Positions 28,010-40,453 of a DNA stretch of 64,000 bases are shown in pieces (positions within the stretch are counted from its first letter, which is position 1; each line of letters begins with the position of its first letter). A program made the position numbers and the translations under genes. The notes under the pieces are model-generated. The model saw only the letters and a program-made list of their open reading frames with translations. It made no database searches and was not told the DNA's origin. The DNA is from Xenorhabdus eapokensis. GTDB taxonomy: Bacteria; Pseudomonadota; Gammaproteobacteria; Enterobacterales; Enterobacteriaceae. The stretch is from assembly GCF_001908105.1 (NCBI RefSeq), contig NZ_MKGQ01000016.1, positions 1-64,000 of the forward strand. Reading direction: 5' to 3'.

Positions 28010-29778
28010 TATTCGTTCTCTTTTTTAACGACTGAAATAGCCAGTTCTTCCAACGCCGCTGAATTCGCTGGGCTCGGTGCATCCGTCATCAAACAAGCCG
28101 CAGCCGTTGTTTTCGGGAAAGCGATCACATCACGAATATTATCTGTATCAGTCAGCAACATGACGAGGCGATCCAAGCCGAAAGCCAAGCCGGCATGTGG
28201 CGGTGTACCGTATTTCAGGGCATTCAGCAAGAAACCAAATTTCTCTTGCTGTTCCTGCTCATTAATACCCAAAATGCGGAATACAGACTGCTGCATTTCA
28301 TTGCGATGGATACGGACAGAGCCACCGCCTACTTCATAGCCATTGATAACCATGTCATAAGCGTTCGCGATAGCAGATTCTGGATTACCTTCCAATTCAA
28401 CCGCCGACATATCACGCGGAGACGTAAATGGATGATGCATTGCCGTCAAGCCACCTTCTCCGTTTTCTTCAAACATGGGGAAATCAATCACCCACAGCGG
28501 TTTCCAGCTTTCCAGATCGGTGATGTTCAAGTCACGACCCAGTTTCAGGCGCAACGCTCCCATTGCATCAGTGACAATGTTTTTCTTATCAGCACCGAAG
28601 AACAGGATATCACCATCCTGAGCATTGGTACGGGACAACATACCCTCAACTATCTCCGCAGACAGGAATTTAGCAATCGGGCTTTGTACCCCTTCCAGGC
28701 CAGCAGCACGGTTATTAACTTTCATCCATGCCAACCCCTTCGCACCATAGATGCCAACAAATTTACCGTACTCATCAATTTGCTTGCGGCTCAACTCTGC
28801 GCCACCAGGCACACAAATCGTCGCCACACGGCCTTTAGGATTGTTTGCGGGTTCTGCAAAAACAGAGAATTCCACGTCTTTAACCAGATCGGCAATATCC
28901 ACCAATTCCAGAGGGTTACGCAAATCGGGTTTATCTGAACCAAAGCGGCGCATGGCTTCTTCGAATGTCATCATTGGGAAGCTGCCCAAATCGACACCTT
29001 TTACATCCAGCCACAGTTCACGGATCATTTTTTCCATGATTTCGCGAACTTGTTCAGCGGTCATAAACGAGGTTTCAACGTCGATCTGGGTAAATTCTGG
29101 TTGACGATCGGCACGCAAATCTTCATCACGGAAGCATTTCACAATCTGGTAATAACGGTCAAAGCCAGACATCATCAACAACTGTTTGAAAAGCTGCGGG
29201 GACTGCGGCAGTGCATAAAATTCACCTTTATGCACACGGCTTGGTACTAAATAGTCACGCGCACCTTCTGGCGTTGCCTTAGTCAGCATTGGCGTTTCAA
29301 CATCGATGAAACCCGCATCATCCATAAAACGACGCACAAAACTGGTGATCTTTGCCCTGGTTTTCAGACGCTGCGACATCTCAGTGCGACGCAGATCAAG
29401 ATAGCGGTATTTCAGACGCTGCTCTTCGCTGTTATTCTGGTTGCTGTCCAGTGGCAATGGCTCCGAGCGGTTGAAAACCATCAGGCTTTCTGCGAAAACT
29501 TCAATTTCGCCAGTTGCCATATCTTTATTGATTTGGTTATCAGGGCGCGCACGCACAATCCCCGTAATTTGAATACAAAATTCATTACGCAGCTCAGAAG
29601 CCTGAGCAAAGACCTCTTTCTGATCTGGGTCAAAAAATACCTGAACGATACCCTCGCGATCTCTCATATCGATAAAGATCAAGCCACCTAAATCACGGCG
29701 ACGATTTACCCACCCACAAAGAGTCACTTTCTGGCCTTCATAGGCTAGGTTTAACAACCCACAATAATTAGTACGCAT
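28009..29778 (-). CDS. aspS: Aspartyl-tRNA synthetase
   Basis: The 589-residue class II synthetase has an N-terminal OB anticodon-binding domain, motif 2 as [13 protein letters not shown], a bacterial GAD insertion, and motif 3 [10 protein letters not shown] near the C-terminus. Q-S-P-Q-L-F-K-Q confirms the aspartate subgroup. It is the first gene of aspS-nudB-yebC. The upstream 266 bases separate it from divergent yecN. Confidence 0.97.
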   Translation of the reverse strand: MRTNYCGLLNLAYEGQKVTLCGWVNRRRDLGGLIFIDMRDREGIVQVFFDPDQKEVFAQASELRNEFCIQITGIVRARPDNQINKDMATGEIEVFAESLMVFNRSEPLPLDSNQNNSEEQRLKYRYLDLRRTEMSQRLKTRAKITSFVRRFMDDAGFIDVETPMLTKATPEGARDYLVPSRVHKGEFYALPQSPQLFKQLLMMSGFDRYYQIVKCFRDEDLRADRQPEFTQIDVETSFMTAEQVREIMEKMIRELWLDVKGVDLGSFPMMTFEEAMRRFGSDKPDLRNPLELVDIADLVKDVEFSVFAEPANNPKGRVATICVPGGAELSRKQIDEYGKFVGIYGAKGLAWMKVNNRAAGLEGVQSPIAKFLSAEIVEGMLSRTNAQDGDILFFGADKKNIVTDAMGALRLKLGRDLNITDLESWKPLWVIDFPMFEENGEGGLTAMHHPFTSPRDMSAVELEGNPESAIANAYDMVINGYEVGGGSVRIHRNEMQQSVFRILGINEQEQQEKFGFLLNALKYGTPPHAGLAFGLDRLVMLLTDTDNIRDVIAFPKTTAAACLMTDAPSPANSAALEELAISVVKKENE

Positions 29779-30044
29779 ACAATATCCTTTTACTCAGCTC
29801 GTTATGCTTTCTGCTGCGGAAATTTTGGCATTGTTCTTTTAGGAAGAATTGCAAAAAAGGTTGCTATTATACTGGAAATTCTGACCGGAGATAAGGTCAT
29901 AACACCGTTCTTGGCAAGACAATTTTTTGCTATCCGATCACATTCATAGAATTTATTATTAAATACGATGATTTATAGCGACAGTTTTCTTTTTGAGGTT
30001 TATCATCATTTGGCCGTTTTGAGATTAGGCAATTGGAGTTAAAA

Positions 30045-30443
30045 ATGGTTAGCTCGCTTTATATAGTACTGGGTGCACTACTGTTAATTAAGCTGTCTCT
30101 GGATGTCGTCAAATTAAGAATGCAATATCGGGTAGCTTATGGCGATGGCGGTTTTTATGAATTGCAAACAGCCATTCGGGTTCATGGTAATGCGGTTGAA
30201 TACATTCCAATTTCAATGCTGTTATTGATTATCATGGAGATGAATGGGGCGCCCGTCTGGTTGCTACACATTTGTGGATTAGTATTACTTTCAGGCAGAA
30301 TACTACACTACTTTGGCTTGCGTCATCGGGAAATACGCTGGCGACGTATGGGGATGGTAGCAACCTATATGTCAATGATAATAATGATTATCGCTAACAT
30401 CTACTATTTACCGTGGGAGCAGATCTTTTCTCTCTATATTTGA
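30045..30443 (+). CDS. yecN: MAPEG-family membrane protein YecN
   Basis: The 132-residue inner-membrane protein has four hydrophobic helices and the MAPEG-type pattern (V-K-L-R-M-Q-Y-R-V-A-Y-G-D-G-G; I-R-V-H-G-N-A-V-E-Y-I-P; G-R-I-L-H-Y-F-G-L). TTGGAGT precedes the ATG at 30045. E. coli has yecD and yecE between aspS and yecN; both are missing here. The substrate is unknown. Confidence 0.88.
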   Translation: MVSSLYIVLGALLLIKLSLDVVKLRMQYRVAYGDGGFYELQTAIRVHGNAVEYIPISMLLLIIMEMNGAPVWLLHICGLVLLSGRILHYFGLRHREIRWRRMGMVATYMSMIIMIIANIYYLPWEQIFSLYI

Positions 30444-30552
30444 TACTTTCTGACGGACAGAATTTTTTATCGCGCACTGGATAATTTTCCTTATGCCTTA
30501 TTATCGATAACCCTCCCTTTTCTGCGTATGTTGCATTACAGCCGATGGCAAT

Positions 30553-30598
30553 AGAGATAACCCCTCAGGCAATATATGCCGCCTGAGGGGTTATCTCT
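30553..30598. terminator. Very long perfect hairpin between yecN and cmoA
   Basis: AGAGATAACCCCTCAGGC pairs with its exact complement over 18 bases around a 10-base loop, 110 bases after yecN and 78 before cmoA. No U-run follows on either side, so it may be a Rho-dependent or processing structure rather than a classical intrinsic terminator. Confidence 0.55.
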
Positions 30599-30642
30599 TG
30601 ATTATCTCTCTTTCTGCCTTTTCCTGCATTCTGTTAGAATAA

Positions 30643-32432
<1,790 letters not shown>

Positions 32433-32484
32433 CCTGACACTCTCCAGCTTTTAAGTTGCCACTTGGCGGTTTCTGGCTGCCGTT

Positions 32485-32525
32485 CCCAGCCACAGGATTA
32501 ACTCTGTGACTGGGTTCTGGCTTTT
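32485..32525. terminator. Hairpin between convergent cmoB and cutC
   Basis: CCCAGCCACAG pairs with CTGTGACTGGG (11 bases with one mismatch, eight-base loop). On the plus strand it is followed by TTCTGGCTTTTATTTTTT, giving an adequate terminator for cmoB. Confidence 0.65.
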
Positions 32526-33276
32526 ATTTTTTCCGTTGAACCAAACTCATCACGCACTTCATCGATTCAACTAACGATCCATCGACACAATAATAAGCAT
32601 ATTCGTCTATATCACTGTCGTCAGAACTCATTGTCACGCCCGCTTTCCGGTATTTCATGAGAGAAGGCACCGTCTTACCTGCTGAACTATGAACTTCCGT
32701 GACGCCAATTTCCAAAAACTTACTGATATTGCTCACTCTGACACCCGCTCCTGGCATAATAATCGGCCCTTGGCTAGCCTGTAACAACTCTTTTAACAGG
32801 GGCAGTCCCAATTCAGCATTTTGTTGCTGGCCTGACGTTAAAATACGCTGCACACCGAGTTCAGTTAGTTGCTCCAGCGCAACGTGTGGATTAAAACACA
32901 GATCAAAAGCACGATGAAAAGTGACTTTCATATCCCCTGATAATGACATCAGTTGCCTCATGCGCAGCCGATCGATATGACCTTCTTCATTTAACACACC
33001 AAAAACGACGCCGGGAAAACCCATATCACGGATACGAGCGACATCATTTTTCATCACGTCGAAATCCCTATTGCTGTAACAGAAGTCGCCTCCTCTTGGT
33101 CGTACAATAGGATGGACAGGAATTGATAAATACTGTCGTGCATGCTGCAATGCTCCGAAACTCGGCGTTACCCCGCCTTCCGATGGGCTGGCACACAGTT
33201 CAATGCGATCAGCTCCTGCCTTTTGTGCAACCAAAGCACAACTTATGCTATAACAGCAAATTTCCAGCCTTATCAT
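32524..33276 (-). CDS. cutC: CutC-family protein
   Basis: The 250-residue TIM-barrel protein matches CutC ([34 protein letters not shown]). The copper-homeostasis role proposed for E. coli CutC has been questioned, so function is uncertain. It follows cmoB convergently as in E. coli. The gap to dgoT on the same strand is 56 bases beyond the dgoT stop. Confidence 0.92.
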   Translation of the reverse strand: MIRLEICCYSISCALVAQKAGADRIELCASPSEGGVTPSFGALQHARQYLSIPVHPIVRPRGGDFCYSNRDFDVMKNDVARIRDMGFPGVVFGVLNEEGHIDRLRMRQLMSLSGDMKVTFHRAFDLCFNPHVALEQLTELGVQRILTSGQQQNAELGLPLLKELLQASQGPIIMPGAGVRVSNISKFLEIGVTEVHSSAGKTVPSLMKYRKAGVTMSSDDSDIDEYAYYCVDGSLVESMKCVMSLVQRKK

Positions 33277-33332
33277 TCAAAGCCCCTCAGATATCGCCCT
33301 TCGTTATCCTGTTCTGTTTAATACGAGTTTGA

Positions 33333-34625
33333 TTAACCTACACGTTTTACCTCTCCCACAAGAAAGATATAGGAGAGTGCACCCATCAATGTTACGACAG
33401 AAATGTAAACCAGTGCTGGAGAAAAGCCGTAGCTCTGCGCCAAATAGCCAATCACAAGCGGTACGGAGATCCCCCCCAACCCGCCGGCAAAATTAAAAAT
33501 GCCGCCGGTCAAACCAATCAAACGCATCGGTGCCAGTGAAGAAACCAGCGACCAGGTAATGGATGCAAAGCCATTACCAAAGAATGCCAACGCCATCAGC
33601 ACCATGATCCATATCGGATTGTTAGTATAATTGGCTCCCATAATACAGGTGGAAATTATCAAACCACAAATAATCGGTGTCTTACGCGCCGCGCCCAAAG
33701 AGAAACCTTTACGCACCATTTTATCTGCCAACCAACCAGAGAGCAGCACACCGAGAAATGCAGCTAAAAACGGAACGGTCGTCATGAAGCCAGCTTTCAG
33801 AGCGGTAATCCCCTTCTCTTGAGTCAGATAATTCGGGAACCAGGTCAAAAAGAACCACAATGTTGAAGCCACTGCAAATTGCCCCAGATAGACCCCCACC
33901 AGCTTACGGTGGAACATGAGCTTCCAGTCAGCAATAGTAAGAGACTGCCGTGCCTTTTTCTCAGTTGACGAGTCATCACTTATCAATCCCCCTCCACTGC
34001 GTATATATTCAAGCTCTGCATGACTCATATTTTTGGTTAACTGTGGCCGCCGATAAACTTTAATCCAGATGAGTGACCATATAATCCCGATACCACCAGT
34101 CAGGAAAAAGACCCAGTGCCAGCTAGTGAGTACCTGAATCCACATAAGAAGTGGTGTCAAGAAAGCAAGTCCAACAAACTGCCCTGAGGTGTAAAAGCCA
34201 ACGGCAGAGGCGCGTTCATGTTCAGGGAACCAATTTGTCACCATGCGATTATTGGTGGGGAATGTCGGTGCTTCAAAAATACCAATAATAGAACGTAATC
34301 CAATCAATGACATCAGCCCGATAGCAAAGCCCTGTAATAGCGTCGCCACCGACCAGCCAAGAATAGCAATAAAATAGGTCAGGCGTGAGCCAATCCGATC
34401 AAGGAACCAGCCACCGGGTATTTGACATAAAGTATAAAACCAGGAGAAAGCAGAGAAAATGTAACCCATTTCTGCTTTCGTGATAGCAAACTCTTGCTGA
34501 ATACTTGCTGATGCAACCGCAAGGTTAGCTCGATCAACATAACAGATAACGACCGTAATAAAGATCATTATCAGCGTCAGATAGCGCCGACGCCCAATTT
34601 TCGTAGTTGTTACTGAAATATTCAT
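33333..34625 (-). CDS. dgoT: D-galactonate transporter DgoT
   Basis: The 430-residue MFS protein has twelve predicted helices and follows E. coli DgoT nearly throughout ([27 protein letters not shown]). It imports D-galactonate with protons. The start at 34625 (MNISV) fits the family; the longer in-frame reading adds 14 residues without better initiation. It is the last gene of the dgo unit, 115 bases downstream of dgoD. Confidence 0.92.
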   Translation of the reverse strand: MNISVTTTKIGRRRYLTLIMIFITVVICYVDRANLAVASASIQQEFAITKAEMGYIFSAFSWFYTLCQIPGGWFLDRIGSRLTYFIAILGWSVATLLQGFAIGLMSLIGLRSIIGIFEAPTFPTNNRMVTNWFPEHERASAVGFYTSGQFVGLAFLTPLLMWIQVLTSWHWVFFLTGGIGIIWSLIWIKVYRRPQLTKNMSHAELEYIRSGGGLISDDSSTEKKARQSLTIADWKLMFHRKLVGVYLGQFAVASTLWFFLTWFPNYLTQEKGITALKAGFMTTVPFLAAFLGVLLSGWLADKMVRKGFSLGAARKTPIICGLIISTCIMGANYTNNPIWIMVLMALAFFGNGFASITWSLVSSLAPMRLIGLTGGIFNFAGGLGGISVPLVIGYLAQSYGFSPALVYISVVTLMGALSYIFLVGEVKRVG

Positions 34626-34739
34626 ATCAATCTGTCTCCAGATTCTGGGCATGGGGAACCCCGTCACCTTGCCCTGTTGTTAACAGAGGGTGTAAAAAAC
34701 GCATCAATTGAATTAGTTGTTAGTTAAGGGCGGGCATTA

Positions 34740-35888
34740 TCACCATTCAGCAACGGAACCATCTTTATGCCGCCACAATGGATTCCGCCAGTCTGGTGCA
34801 TTTTTGCTACGCTCAATGACCTGTACTTCGTCGATTTCAACCCCAAGACCCGGCTTCATTAAAGGTTTAAAGAAACCCCCTTCCATACTGAAATCTTCTT
34901 TATTTTTCACCAGATCAAGTAACTCCGCGCCTTTATTATAATGAATGCCCATGCTCTGCTCCTGAAACACCGCATTACGTGATATGAAATCGATGTGCAG
35001 ACAAGCGGCTAGCGCAATCGGCCCCAGTGGACAATGGGGTGCCAGCGCCACATCATACGCTTCAGCCATGCCCGCAATTTTATAGCATTCAGTCATTCCT
35101 CCCGCATGCGATAAATCTGGCTGGATAATAGCCAGCCCGCCCATTTCCAATACACGTTTAAATTCAAAACGGGAAAACATACGCTCACCTGCCGCGATTG
35201 GAATATGGGTTTGCGCCGCCAAACGGGGATAATATTCCGACTGCTCCGCCAGCACCGGTTCTTCAATAAATAGAGGACGATACGGTTCTAATGCCTTAAT
35301 TAATACTTTCGCCATTGGCGCGCTAACACGGCCATGAAAATCAAGCCCAAATTCAATTTCATTCCCGAACACTTCACGGATTTGTGCCACGGTACTGACA
35401 GCAGCATCAATCTTTCGACAATCATCAATGATGCCCAATTCTTCACAACCATTTAATTTGAATGTATCAAAACCGATCTTCCGTAAGGTTTTAATACCGT
35501 CAATCACTTCAGACGGGCGATCGCCCCCTACCCAACTATAAGCTTTGATCTTATCGCGCACTAATCCACCCATCAGTTGCCATACGGGTGCATTTAAGAC
35601 TTTACCTTTGATATCCCATAAAGCCTGATCGATACCTGCTATAGCGCTCATCAGAATGGGGCCACCACGGTAAAAACCGGCACGGTACATCACCTGCCAC
35701 AGGTCATTGATACGGGCGGGATCTTGTCCAATCAAATATTCACTCAGCTCGTGCACTGCCGTTTCCACTGTGCAGGCACGGCCTTCAATCACTGGTTCTC
35801 CCCAACCCACAACCCCTTCATCTGTTTCGATTTTCAGGAATATCCAGCGAGGAGGTAAACGGTAAGTGGTAAACTTAGTTATTTTCAT
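34740..35888 (-). CDS. dgoD: D-galactonate dehydratase DgoD
   Basis: The 382-residue enolase-superfamily enzyme converts D-galactonate to 2-keto-3-deoxy-D-galactonate. Metal-ligand regions are visible as [15 protein letters not shown] and A-A-G-E-R; the C-terminal catalytic His lies in A-P-H-C-P-L-G-P. Length equals E. coli DgoD. The start overlaps dgoA by ATGA. Confidence 0.95.
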   Translation of the reverse strand: MKITKFTTYRLPPRWIFLKIETDEGVVGWGEPVIEGRACTVETAVHELSEYLIGQDPARINDLWQVMYRAGFYRGGPILMSAIAGIDQALWDIKGKVLNAPVWQLMGGLVRDKIKAYSWVGGDRPSEVIDGIKTLRKIGFDTFKLNGCEELGIIDDCRKIDAAVSTVAQIREVFGNEIEFGLDFHGRVSAPMAKVLIKALEPYRPLFIEEPVLAEQSEYYPRLAAQTHIPIAAGERMFSRFEFKRVLEMGGLAIIQPDLSHAGGMTECYKIAGMAEAYDVALAPHCPLGPIALAACLHIDFISRNAVFQEQSMGIHYNKGAELLDLVKNKEDFSMEGGFFKPLMKPGLGVEIDEVQVIERSKNAPDWRNPLWRHKDGSVAEW

Positions 35889-36502
35889 TGCACGGCCTCT
35901 CGATACGCATTCACAAATAAGGTTGCTTGCTGTGCAGTACGATCAACCGATTGACCAGCACGATAAAGATCGCTACCTAAACCGGCTCCTGTGCAACCTG
36001 CATTTATCCACTGAGACAGATTATCTGGCGTTACACCACCCACGGCAAAAACAGGTACGTCTGGTGGCAAAACGGCTTTCAGCGCTTTGATATAGTCTGG
36101 ACCGAATGCCGATGCGGGGAACATTTTTAGTGACTGAGCACCCGCTGCCAGCGCGGTAAAAGCTTCCGTGGCTGTCGCGCAACCCGGACATACTGTCATA
36201 CCATAAGCGACCGCTCTGTGAATCACTTCACTGTGGATATTAGGCGTGACAATCAGTTTGCAACCCATTTCCGCCAGCACATCCACCTGTTCTGGTTTAA
36301 GTACCGTTCCCGCCCCAATCAACGCCTTACTGCCAAACGCTTTCACAATGGCTGGAATACTCTGTTCCCACTGTGGAGAATTAAGTGGGATCTCTACGGT
36401 ATCGAATCCAGCATCAATAACCGCTGTAATGTGTCCAAGTACTTCGTCCGGTTTAATACCGCGAAAAATAGCGATAAGTGGAAGGTTGGTTTGCCACAGC
36501 AT
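35885..36502 (-). CDS. dgoA: 2-dehydro-3-deoxy-6-phosphogalactonate aldolase DgoA
   Basis: The 205-residue KDPG-aldolase-type enzyme splits KDPGal to pyruvate and glyceraldehyde-3-phosphate. [10 protein letters not shown] and the Schiff-base region [11 protein letters not shown] are present. The start at 36502 is preferred since GGAG lies 8 bases upstream; this places the start about 50 bases inside dgoK. Confidence 0.93.
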   Translation of the reverse strand: MLWQTNLPLIAIFRGIKPDEVLGHITAVIDAGFDTVEIPLNSPQWEQSIPAIVKAFGSKALIGAGTVLKPEQVDVLAEMGCKLIVTPNIHSEVIHRAVAYGMTVCPGCATATEAFTALAAGAQSLKMFPASAFGPDYIKALKAVLPPDVPVFAVGGVTPDNLSQWINAGCTGAGLGSDLYRAGQSVDRTAQQATLFVNAYREAVQ

Positions 36503-37364
36503 CTGCAATACTCCTTATACCTGCCTGAAAAACGGTATCGCCATCTGCCAGAGAAACATTTCGTCCAATCGCATTGAACGCCTGTTTATAACGAGCAGCT
36601 AACGAAAGTCCGGCGACGAGTGTGATAGTCTGTTGGTCAGCAAAATAGTGACTCATGCTCGCAATTTCTGCACCAATCAACAGGCCGGACAAAAATTCAC
36701 TCACATGTTCGCGGGGCAGAGCATTCAATATATGTGAAGCGCGAACTTCAAATAAGAGCGGCAAAATCGCCGGAAAATCTATTCCCCGTTCAAGACCTGC
36801 GTTAAAAGCCTCAGGGCAGACAACCTGTTCTGGTAACCCCGCCCCCACCAGTGAATGCTGCAAAAGTAAATGGTGGAGTTCACCGGTCATCACAGTACGA
36901 AAATCATGGATTTGTTGGTTGTCAGCCAATACCCATTTGCAGTGAGTACCGGGCATAACATAAAGAGAAGAAGGAAAAAGCTGGGAAGCCCCCAATAATT
37001 GCGTCTCTTCGCCTCGCATCACGTTGTGATTATCTTCACGTGAAACACACAATCCAGGAATGATCCAGACATTGTCTGCGACGGGCGTTAATTGCTCGCC
37101 GATTGCAGAGAACTGAATGGGAACCGACAAATAGGGTGCTATTTTCCAACCCACGTTACTACCGATCATCCCTGCCATGACAACCGGTGTTTTATCATTG
37201 CGCCAGCCTTGCGTGATTTCTGCTAACACCCCTTGTGGGGATTTTCCATTGAGACGGGTAACTCCCATTGCGGATTGCCTGCTTTCCAGACATTCATCGC
37301 CCTGATATAGCCAGGCTCGTAAATTAGTCGATCCCCAATCAATAGTGATGTAACGTGCTGTCAT
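36453..37364 (-). CDS. dgoK: 2-dehydro-3-deoxygalactonokinase DgoK
   Basis: The 303-residue kinase phosphorylates 2-keto-3-deoxygalactonate. The N-terminal phosphate-binding segment I-T-I-D-W-G-S-T-N-L-R-A and the P-G-T-H-C-K-W motif are characteristic. AAGGAAAT precedes the ATG. Its 3' end overlaps dgoA by 50 bases. It is the first gene of the operon here; the GntR-type regulator gene dgoR that precedes dgoK in E. coli is absent. Confidence 0.93.
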   Translation of the reverse strand: MTARYITIDWGSTNLRAWLYQGDECLESRQSAMGVTRLNGKSPQGVLAEITQGWRNDKTPVVMAGMIGSNVGWKIAPYLSVPIQFSAIGEQLTPVADNVWIIPGLCVSREDNHNVMRGEETQLLGASQLFPSSLYVMPGTHCKWVLADNQQIHDFRTVMTGELHHLLLQHSLVGAGLPEQVVCPEAFNAGLERGIDFPAILPLLFEVRASHILNALPREHVSEFLSGLLIGAEIASMSHYFADQQTITLVAGLSLAARYKQAFNAIGRNVSLADGDTVFQAGIRSIADAVANQPSTYRYFSRY

Positions 37365-37839
37365 ATGATTTCCTTAAGCCTTCGTGCTGACCGCCGCATA
37401 CCCCCTGATGCCGTATCGTATCAAACAGCACCTTATGTCCCTCCCTGGCGTGTTTTAGATTACCCACACAAAATCGTTCAAATATTACCCAGCAAAGCGA
37501 GCTTATCGCTACGCTGAGTTGCAGTGCTACGATAAAGATCACAAAAAGAACACTGCATTTTTAATTTTTAATGATCTCTTTGAGAGAAAAAGGGGGGAAA
37601 TTTAAATCAGCGACTAAAGAAATCGTTTTCTGCCCTTACCTCAAAATCCGGCTGATATGGCGAAGAATTGCTGGAAAGGCGAGCTGAAAACAAAAAGTCA
37701 TACCGCAAGCGGCGGCTGGTGGTAGCATGCAGGATGCTGAATATGGTATAAAACCTGTTATTTTGTCATAACTCACACGCTTAAAAGTATTTGCACAGTT
37801 CAAATGCACGGGCTTTTATGCGTAATTTAAGGTAACTCG
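37365..37839. other. dgoK-argS divergent intergenic region
   Basis: The 475 bases hold the divergent promoters of dgoK and argS and no convincing gene. A small CCGC-AA-GCGG inverted repeat lies near 37702-37711. A minus-strand 67-codon open frame overlapping dgoK's start shows no similarity to DgoR that I can see, so dgoR has been lost or is elsewhere. Confidence 0.5.
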
Positions 37840-39570
37840 GTGAATATTCAGGCCATTCTTTCAGAAAAAATCAGCCATGCGCTGATTGCTGCTGGTGCTC
37901 CAGCCGACAGTGAAGCTCACGTTCGTCAATCTGCAAAAGCTCAGTTTGGTGACTACCAGGCGAATGGTGTCATGGCGGCAGCGAAAAAAGTGGGCATGCC
38001 CCCCCGACAATTGGCAGAAAAAGTCGTCAGTTTGCTGGATCTGCAAGGAATTGCCAGCAAAGTTGAGATTGCAGGCCCTGGTTTTATCAATATTTTTCTG
38101 GATAAAGCATGGGTTGCAGATAATGTTGAAACTGTACTGAAAGATGAAAAACTGGGCATTACTCCGGTAGAGCCAAAAACCATCGTGATCGACTATTCTG
38201 CGCCGAATGTGGCCAAGCAAATGCATATTGGGCACATTCGTTCCACGATTATTGGTGATGCCACCGCGCGTACCCTTGAATTTTTGGGTCACAAAGTCAT
38301 CCGAGCCAATCACGTTGGTGACTGGGGTACTCAATTCGGGATGCTGATTGCCTACCTGGAAAAAATCCAAAATGAAGATGCCAGTGACATGGCATTAGCG
38401 GATTTGGAAGCCTTCTATCGTGAAGCGAAGAAAACTTACGACGAAAATGAAGAGTTTGCTGTTCGTGCCCGTAGTTACGTAGTAAAACTGCAAGGCGGTG
38501 ATGAATATTGCCGTACCATGTGGCGCAAATTGGTTGATATCACCATGTCACAAAATCAGGAAACCTATGATCGCCTGAATGTGACGCTGACGAAAAAAGA
38601 TGTCATGGGTGAAAGCCTGTATAACGATATGCTGCCTGGCATTGTTAGCGACCTGAAACAACGTGGGCTTGCCGTTGAGAGTGATGGCGCTATCGTGGTT
38701 TACCTTGATGAGTATAAAAACAAAGAAGGCGAACCAATGGGTGTCATCATCCAGAAAAAAGATGGGGGTTATCTATATACCACCACCGATATCGCTTGTG
38801 CCAAATACCGTCATGAAGTCTTGCACGCTGACCGCGTTCTTTACTACATCGATTCACGCCAACACCAGCACCTGATGCAAGCCTGGACAATAGTGCGCAA
38901 GGCCGGTTACATTCCTGAATCCATGTCACTTGAACACCATATGTTCGGCATGATGTTGGGTAAAGATGGCAAGCCATTCAAAACTCGCGCAGGTGGCACA
39001 GTAAGACTGTCTGATTTGCTGGACGAGGCCATTGAACGAGCAGATGCCTTGATCCGCGGGAAAAACCCAGATATGCCGGAGGACGAACTGAAAAAAGTTG
39101 TCAACGCTGTAGGTATTGGCGCGGTGAAATATGCGGATCTTTCCAAAAGCCGGACTACCGACTACGTATTTGACTGGGATAATATGCTCGCCTTTGAAGG
39201 TAATACTGCACCTTATATGCAATATGCTTATACCCGTGTCAATTCTATCTTCAAGCGTGCAAAAACCGATGAAAGCAGTCTGACACACCCCGTTCTTCTG
39301 AATGAAGAACGTGAACAAGCCTTAGCGACGCGCCTGTTGCAATTTGAAGAAACTATCACAACGGTTGCCCGCGAAGGCACTCCTCACGTGATGTGTGCTT
39401 ACCTCTATGATCTGGCTGGCCTGTTCTCTGGTTTCTACGAACATTGCCCAATCCTGAATGCGGATAGCGAAGAAGTGCGTCAGAGCCGCCTGAAATTGGC
39501 TTTGCTGACGGCAAAAACATTGAAACAAGGCCTTGATACCTTGGGTATCGAGACAATAGAACGGATGTAA
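37840..39570 (+). CDS. argS: Arginyl-tRNA synthetase
   Basis: The 576-residue class I synthetase has the Add-1 domain at its N-terminus, H-I-G-H at ~129-132 and the catalytic and DALR anticodon-binding domains after it. The start codon is GTG, as in E. coli, giving M-N-I-Q-A. A convergent terminator shared in sequence with the murJ 3' region follows directly. Confidence 0.97.
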   Translation: MNIQAILSEKISHALIAAGAPADSEAHVRQSAKAQFGDYQANGVMAAAKKVGMPPRQLAEKVVSLLDLQGIASKVEIAGPGFINIFLDKAWVADNVETVLKDEKLGITPVEPKTIVIDYSAPNVAKQMHIGHIRSTIIGDATARTLEFLGHKVIRANHVGDWGTQFGMLIAYLEKIQNEDASDMALADLEAFYREAKKTYDENEEFAVRARSYVVKLQGGDEYCRTMWRKLVDITMSQNQETYDRLNVTLTKKDVMGESLYNDMLPGIVSDLKQRGLAVESDGAIVVYLDEYKNKEGEPMGVIIQKKDGGYLYTTTDIACAKYRHEVLHADRVLYYIDSRQHQHLMQAWTIVRKAGYIPESMSLEHHMFGMMLGKDGKPFKTRAGGTVRLSDLLDEAIERADALIRGKNPDMPEDELKKVVNAVGIGAVKYADLSKSRTTDYVFDWDNMLAFEGNTAPYMQYAYTRVNSIFKRAKTDESSLTHPVLLNEEREQALATRLLQFEETITTVAREGTPHVMCAYLYDLAGLFSGFYEHCPILNADSEEVRQSRLKLALLTAKTLKQGLDTLGIETIERM

Positions 39571-39580
39571 TTATCTTCTC

Positions 39581-39784
39581 CCAAACTGGCATGATCAAAT
39601 CATGCCAGTCTCATCATGGCTACAATCCCCGTTGGGAAAAATCTTTTAATCTGAATCCCATTAAAGTGACACTGTCAGAGGTTTTGCCAAAATGCCCAAC
39701 GCCACCGCGCAAGGTAAAGCCAGCAAAAAGCAAAGGCGCAATAAGTTAGGTAGTTTGCAAGCAACGAAAAAGGCATCTGTCGCC
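39581..39784 (-). pseudogene. murJ: Decayed murJ fragment (three joined pieces)
   Basis: Three segments of the intact murJ locus are joined here in the same order: 39581-39666 is identical to 42721-42806, 39667-39740 matches 43291-43364 with three differences, and 39737-39784 matches 44141-44188 with about four. The junctions fall at short shared sequences (AAAG and CGCA), as expected from deletions at microhomologies. The first segment includes the argS/murJ terminator hairpin at 39585-39609. The remaining 39785-40335 is AT-rich and empty. Confidence 0.9.
39585..39609 (+). terminator. argS terminator hairpin (duplicate copy)
   Basis: ACTGGCATGAT-CAA-ATCATGCCAGT forms an 11-base perfect stem 14 bases after argS. 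An identical copy at 42725-42749 follows the intact murJ. The U-run is weak on both strands. Confidence 0.6.
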
Positions 39785-40334
39785 GAATGCTAAATTTTTG
39801 ATACCAAAATGTTACAAAAGGCTTTATTTATATCCTGCCAGGTGTATCCCACCTACTCTTTTAGAAAAAAAAGACAATATCATAAAAAATAAATTTATAT
39901 ATCTAATAGAAAAAAGCAATTTTTGCTCAAAAAACCCTAAATTTTAGACTTGTTTCATTAGCTAATCTCAAAGAGGAATTTTCTAAAAAATTATGTTAAC
40001 CAGACTAAAAAAACAATCTTTTCGATAAAACATTCAAGACTCATTAATCAATCCACGCCACCCTTAAATATTCATAATAATTAATAAGTTATGCATTACA
40101 ATCTATAAAAATAAATCTTAATCAACATGTTTAAGCTATTTCTAGCATTAAGTAAATTTGTAGTTTTTAAATATTAATAAACACATATACAAGCATAGTG
40201 ATAAATCTTAATTAAATAATAAAAATAAACTTATACATCTTATCAACAGAATAGAATCTATAGATTGCAAATAGTAAACATTATACTTAACTCATAATCA
40301 GAGAAGTCATCACCTTATTATTACTCCCCTTTTT

Positions 40335-40367
40335 GTATGTTCCTTATCCAAAAAGAATATGCTATCT
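40335..40367 (+). repeat. Degenerate extra copy of the vgrG leader hairpin
   Basis: This stretch (GTATGTTCCTTATCC...GAATATGCTATC) aligns with the GTATGTTCCTTACT...AGTATGCGGTAGC leader of the second vgrG, but the GCGGTAGC core has decayed to GCTATC. A functional-looking copy follows about 60 bases later. Confidence 0.4.
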
Positions 40368-40397
40368 TGATTTTGCTCTTTTAGAGCCATTTTATAC

Positions 40398-40429
40398 ATA
40401 TTCCTTACTGGCAAGGAATATGCGGTAGC
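40398..40429 (+). promoter_or_regulatory. Hairpin plus ops-like GCGGTAGC upstream of vgrG1
   Basis: ATATTCCTT-N6-AAGGAATAT is followed directly by GCGGTAGCT, 25 bases before the vgrG ATG. GCGGTAGC is the core of the ops/JUMPstart element (GGCGGTAGCGT) at which RfaH is recruited to RNA polymerase. The second vgrG has the same arrangement with a different stem sequence. Confidence 0.5.
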
Positions 40430-40453
40430 TATAAACTAAAGCAAGGGCATCCT

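Noticed and set aside
28195..28938. 247-codon open frame antisense to aspS
   Set aside because: Long but caused by codon bias of the real aspS gene; the translation is not protein-like and no start signal is present.
37339..37542. 67-codon minus-strand frame before dgoK as a dgoR relic
   Set aside because: Its translation shows no resemblance to GntR-type regulators and it overlaps the start of dgoK.
37861..38370. 169-codon open frame antisense to argS
   Set aside because: Shadow of argS; no ribosome site, no family resemblance.
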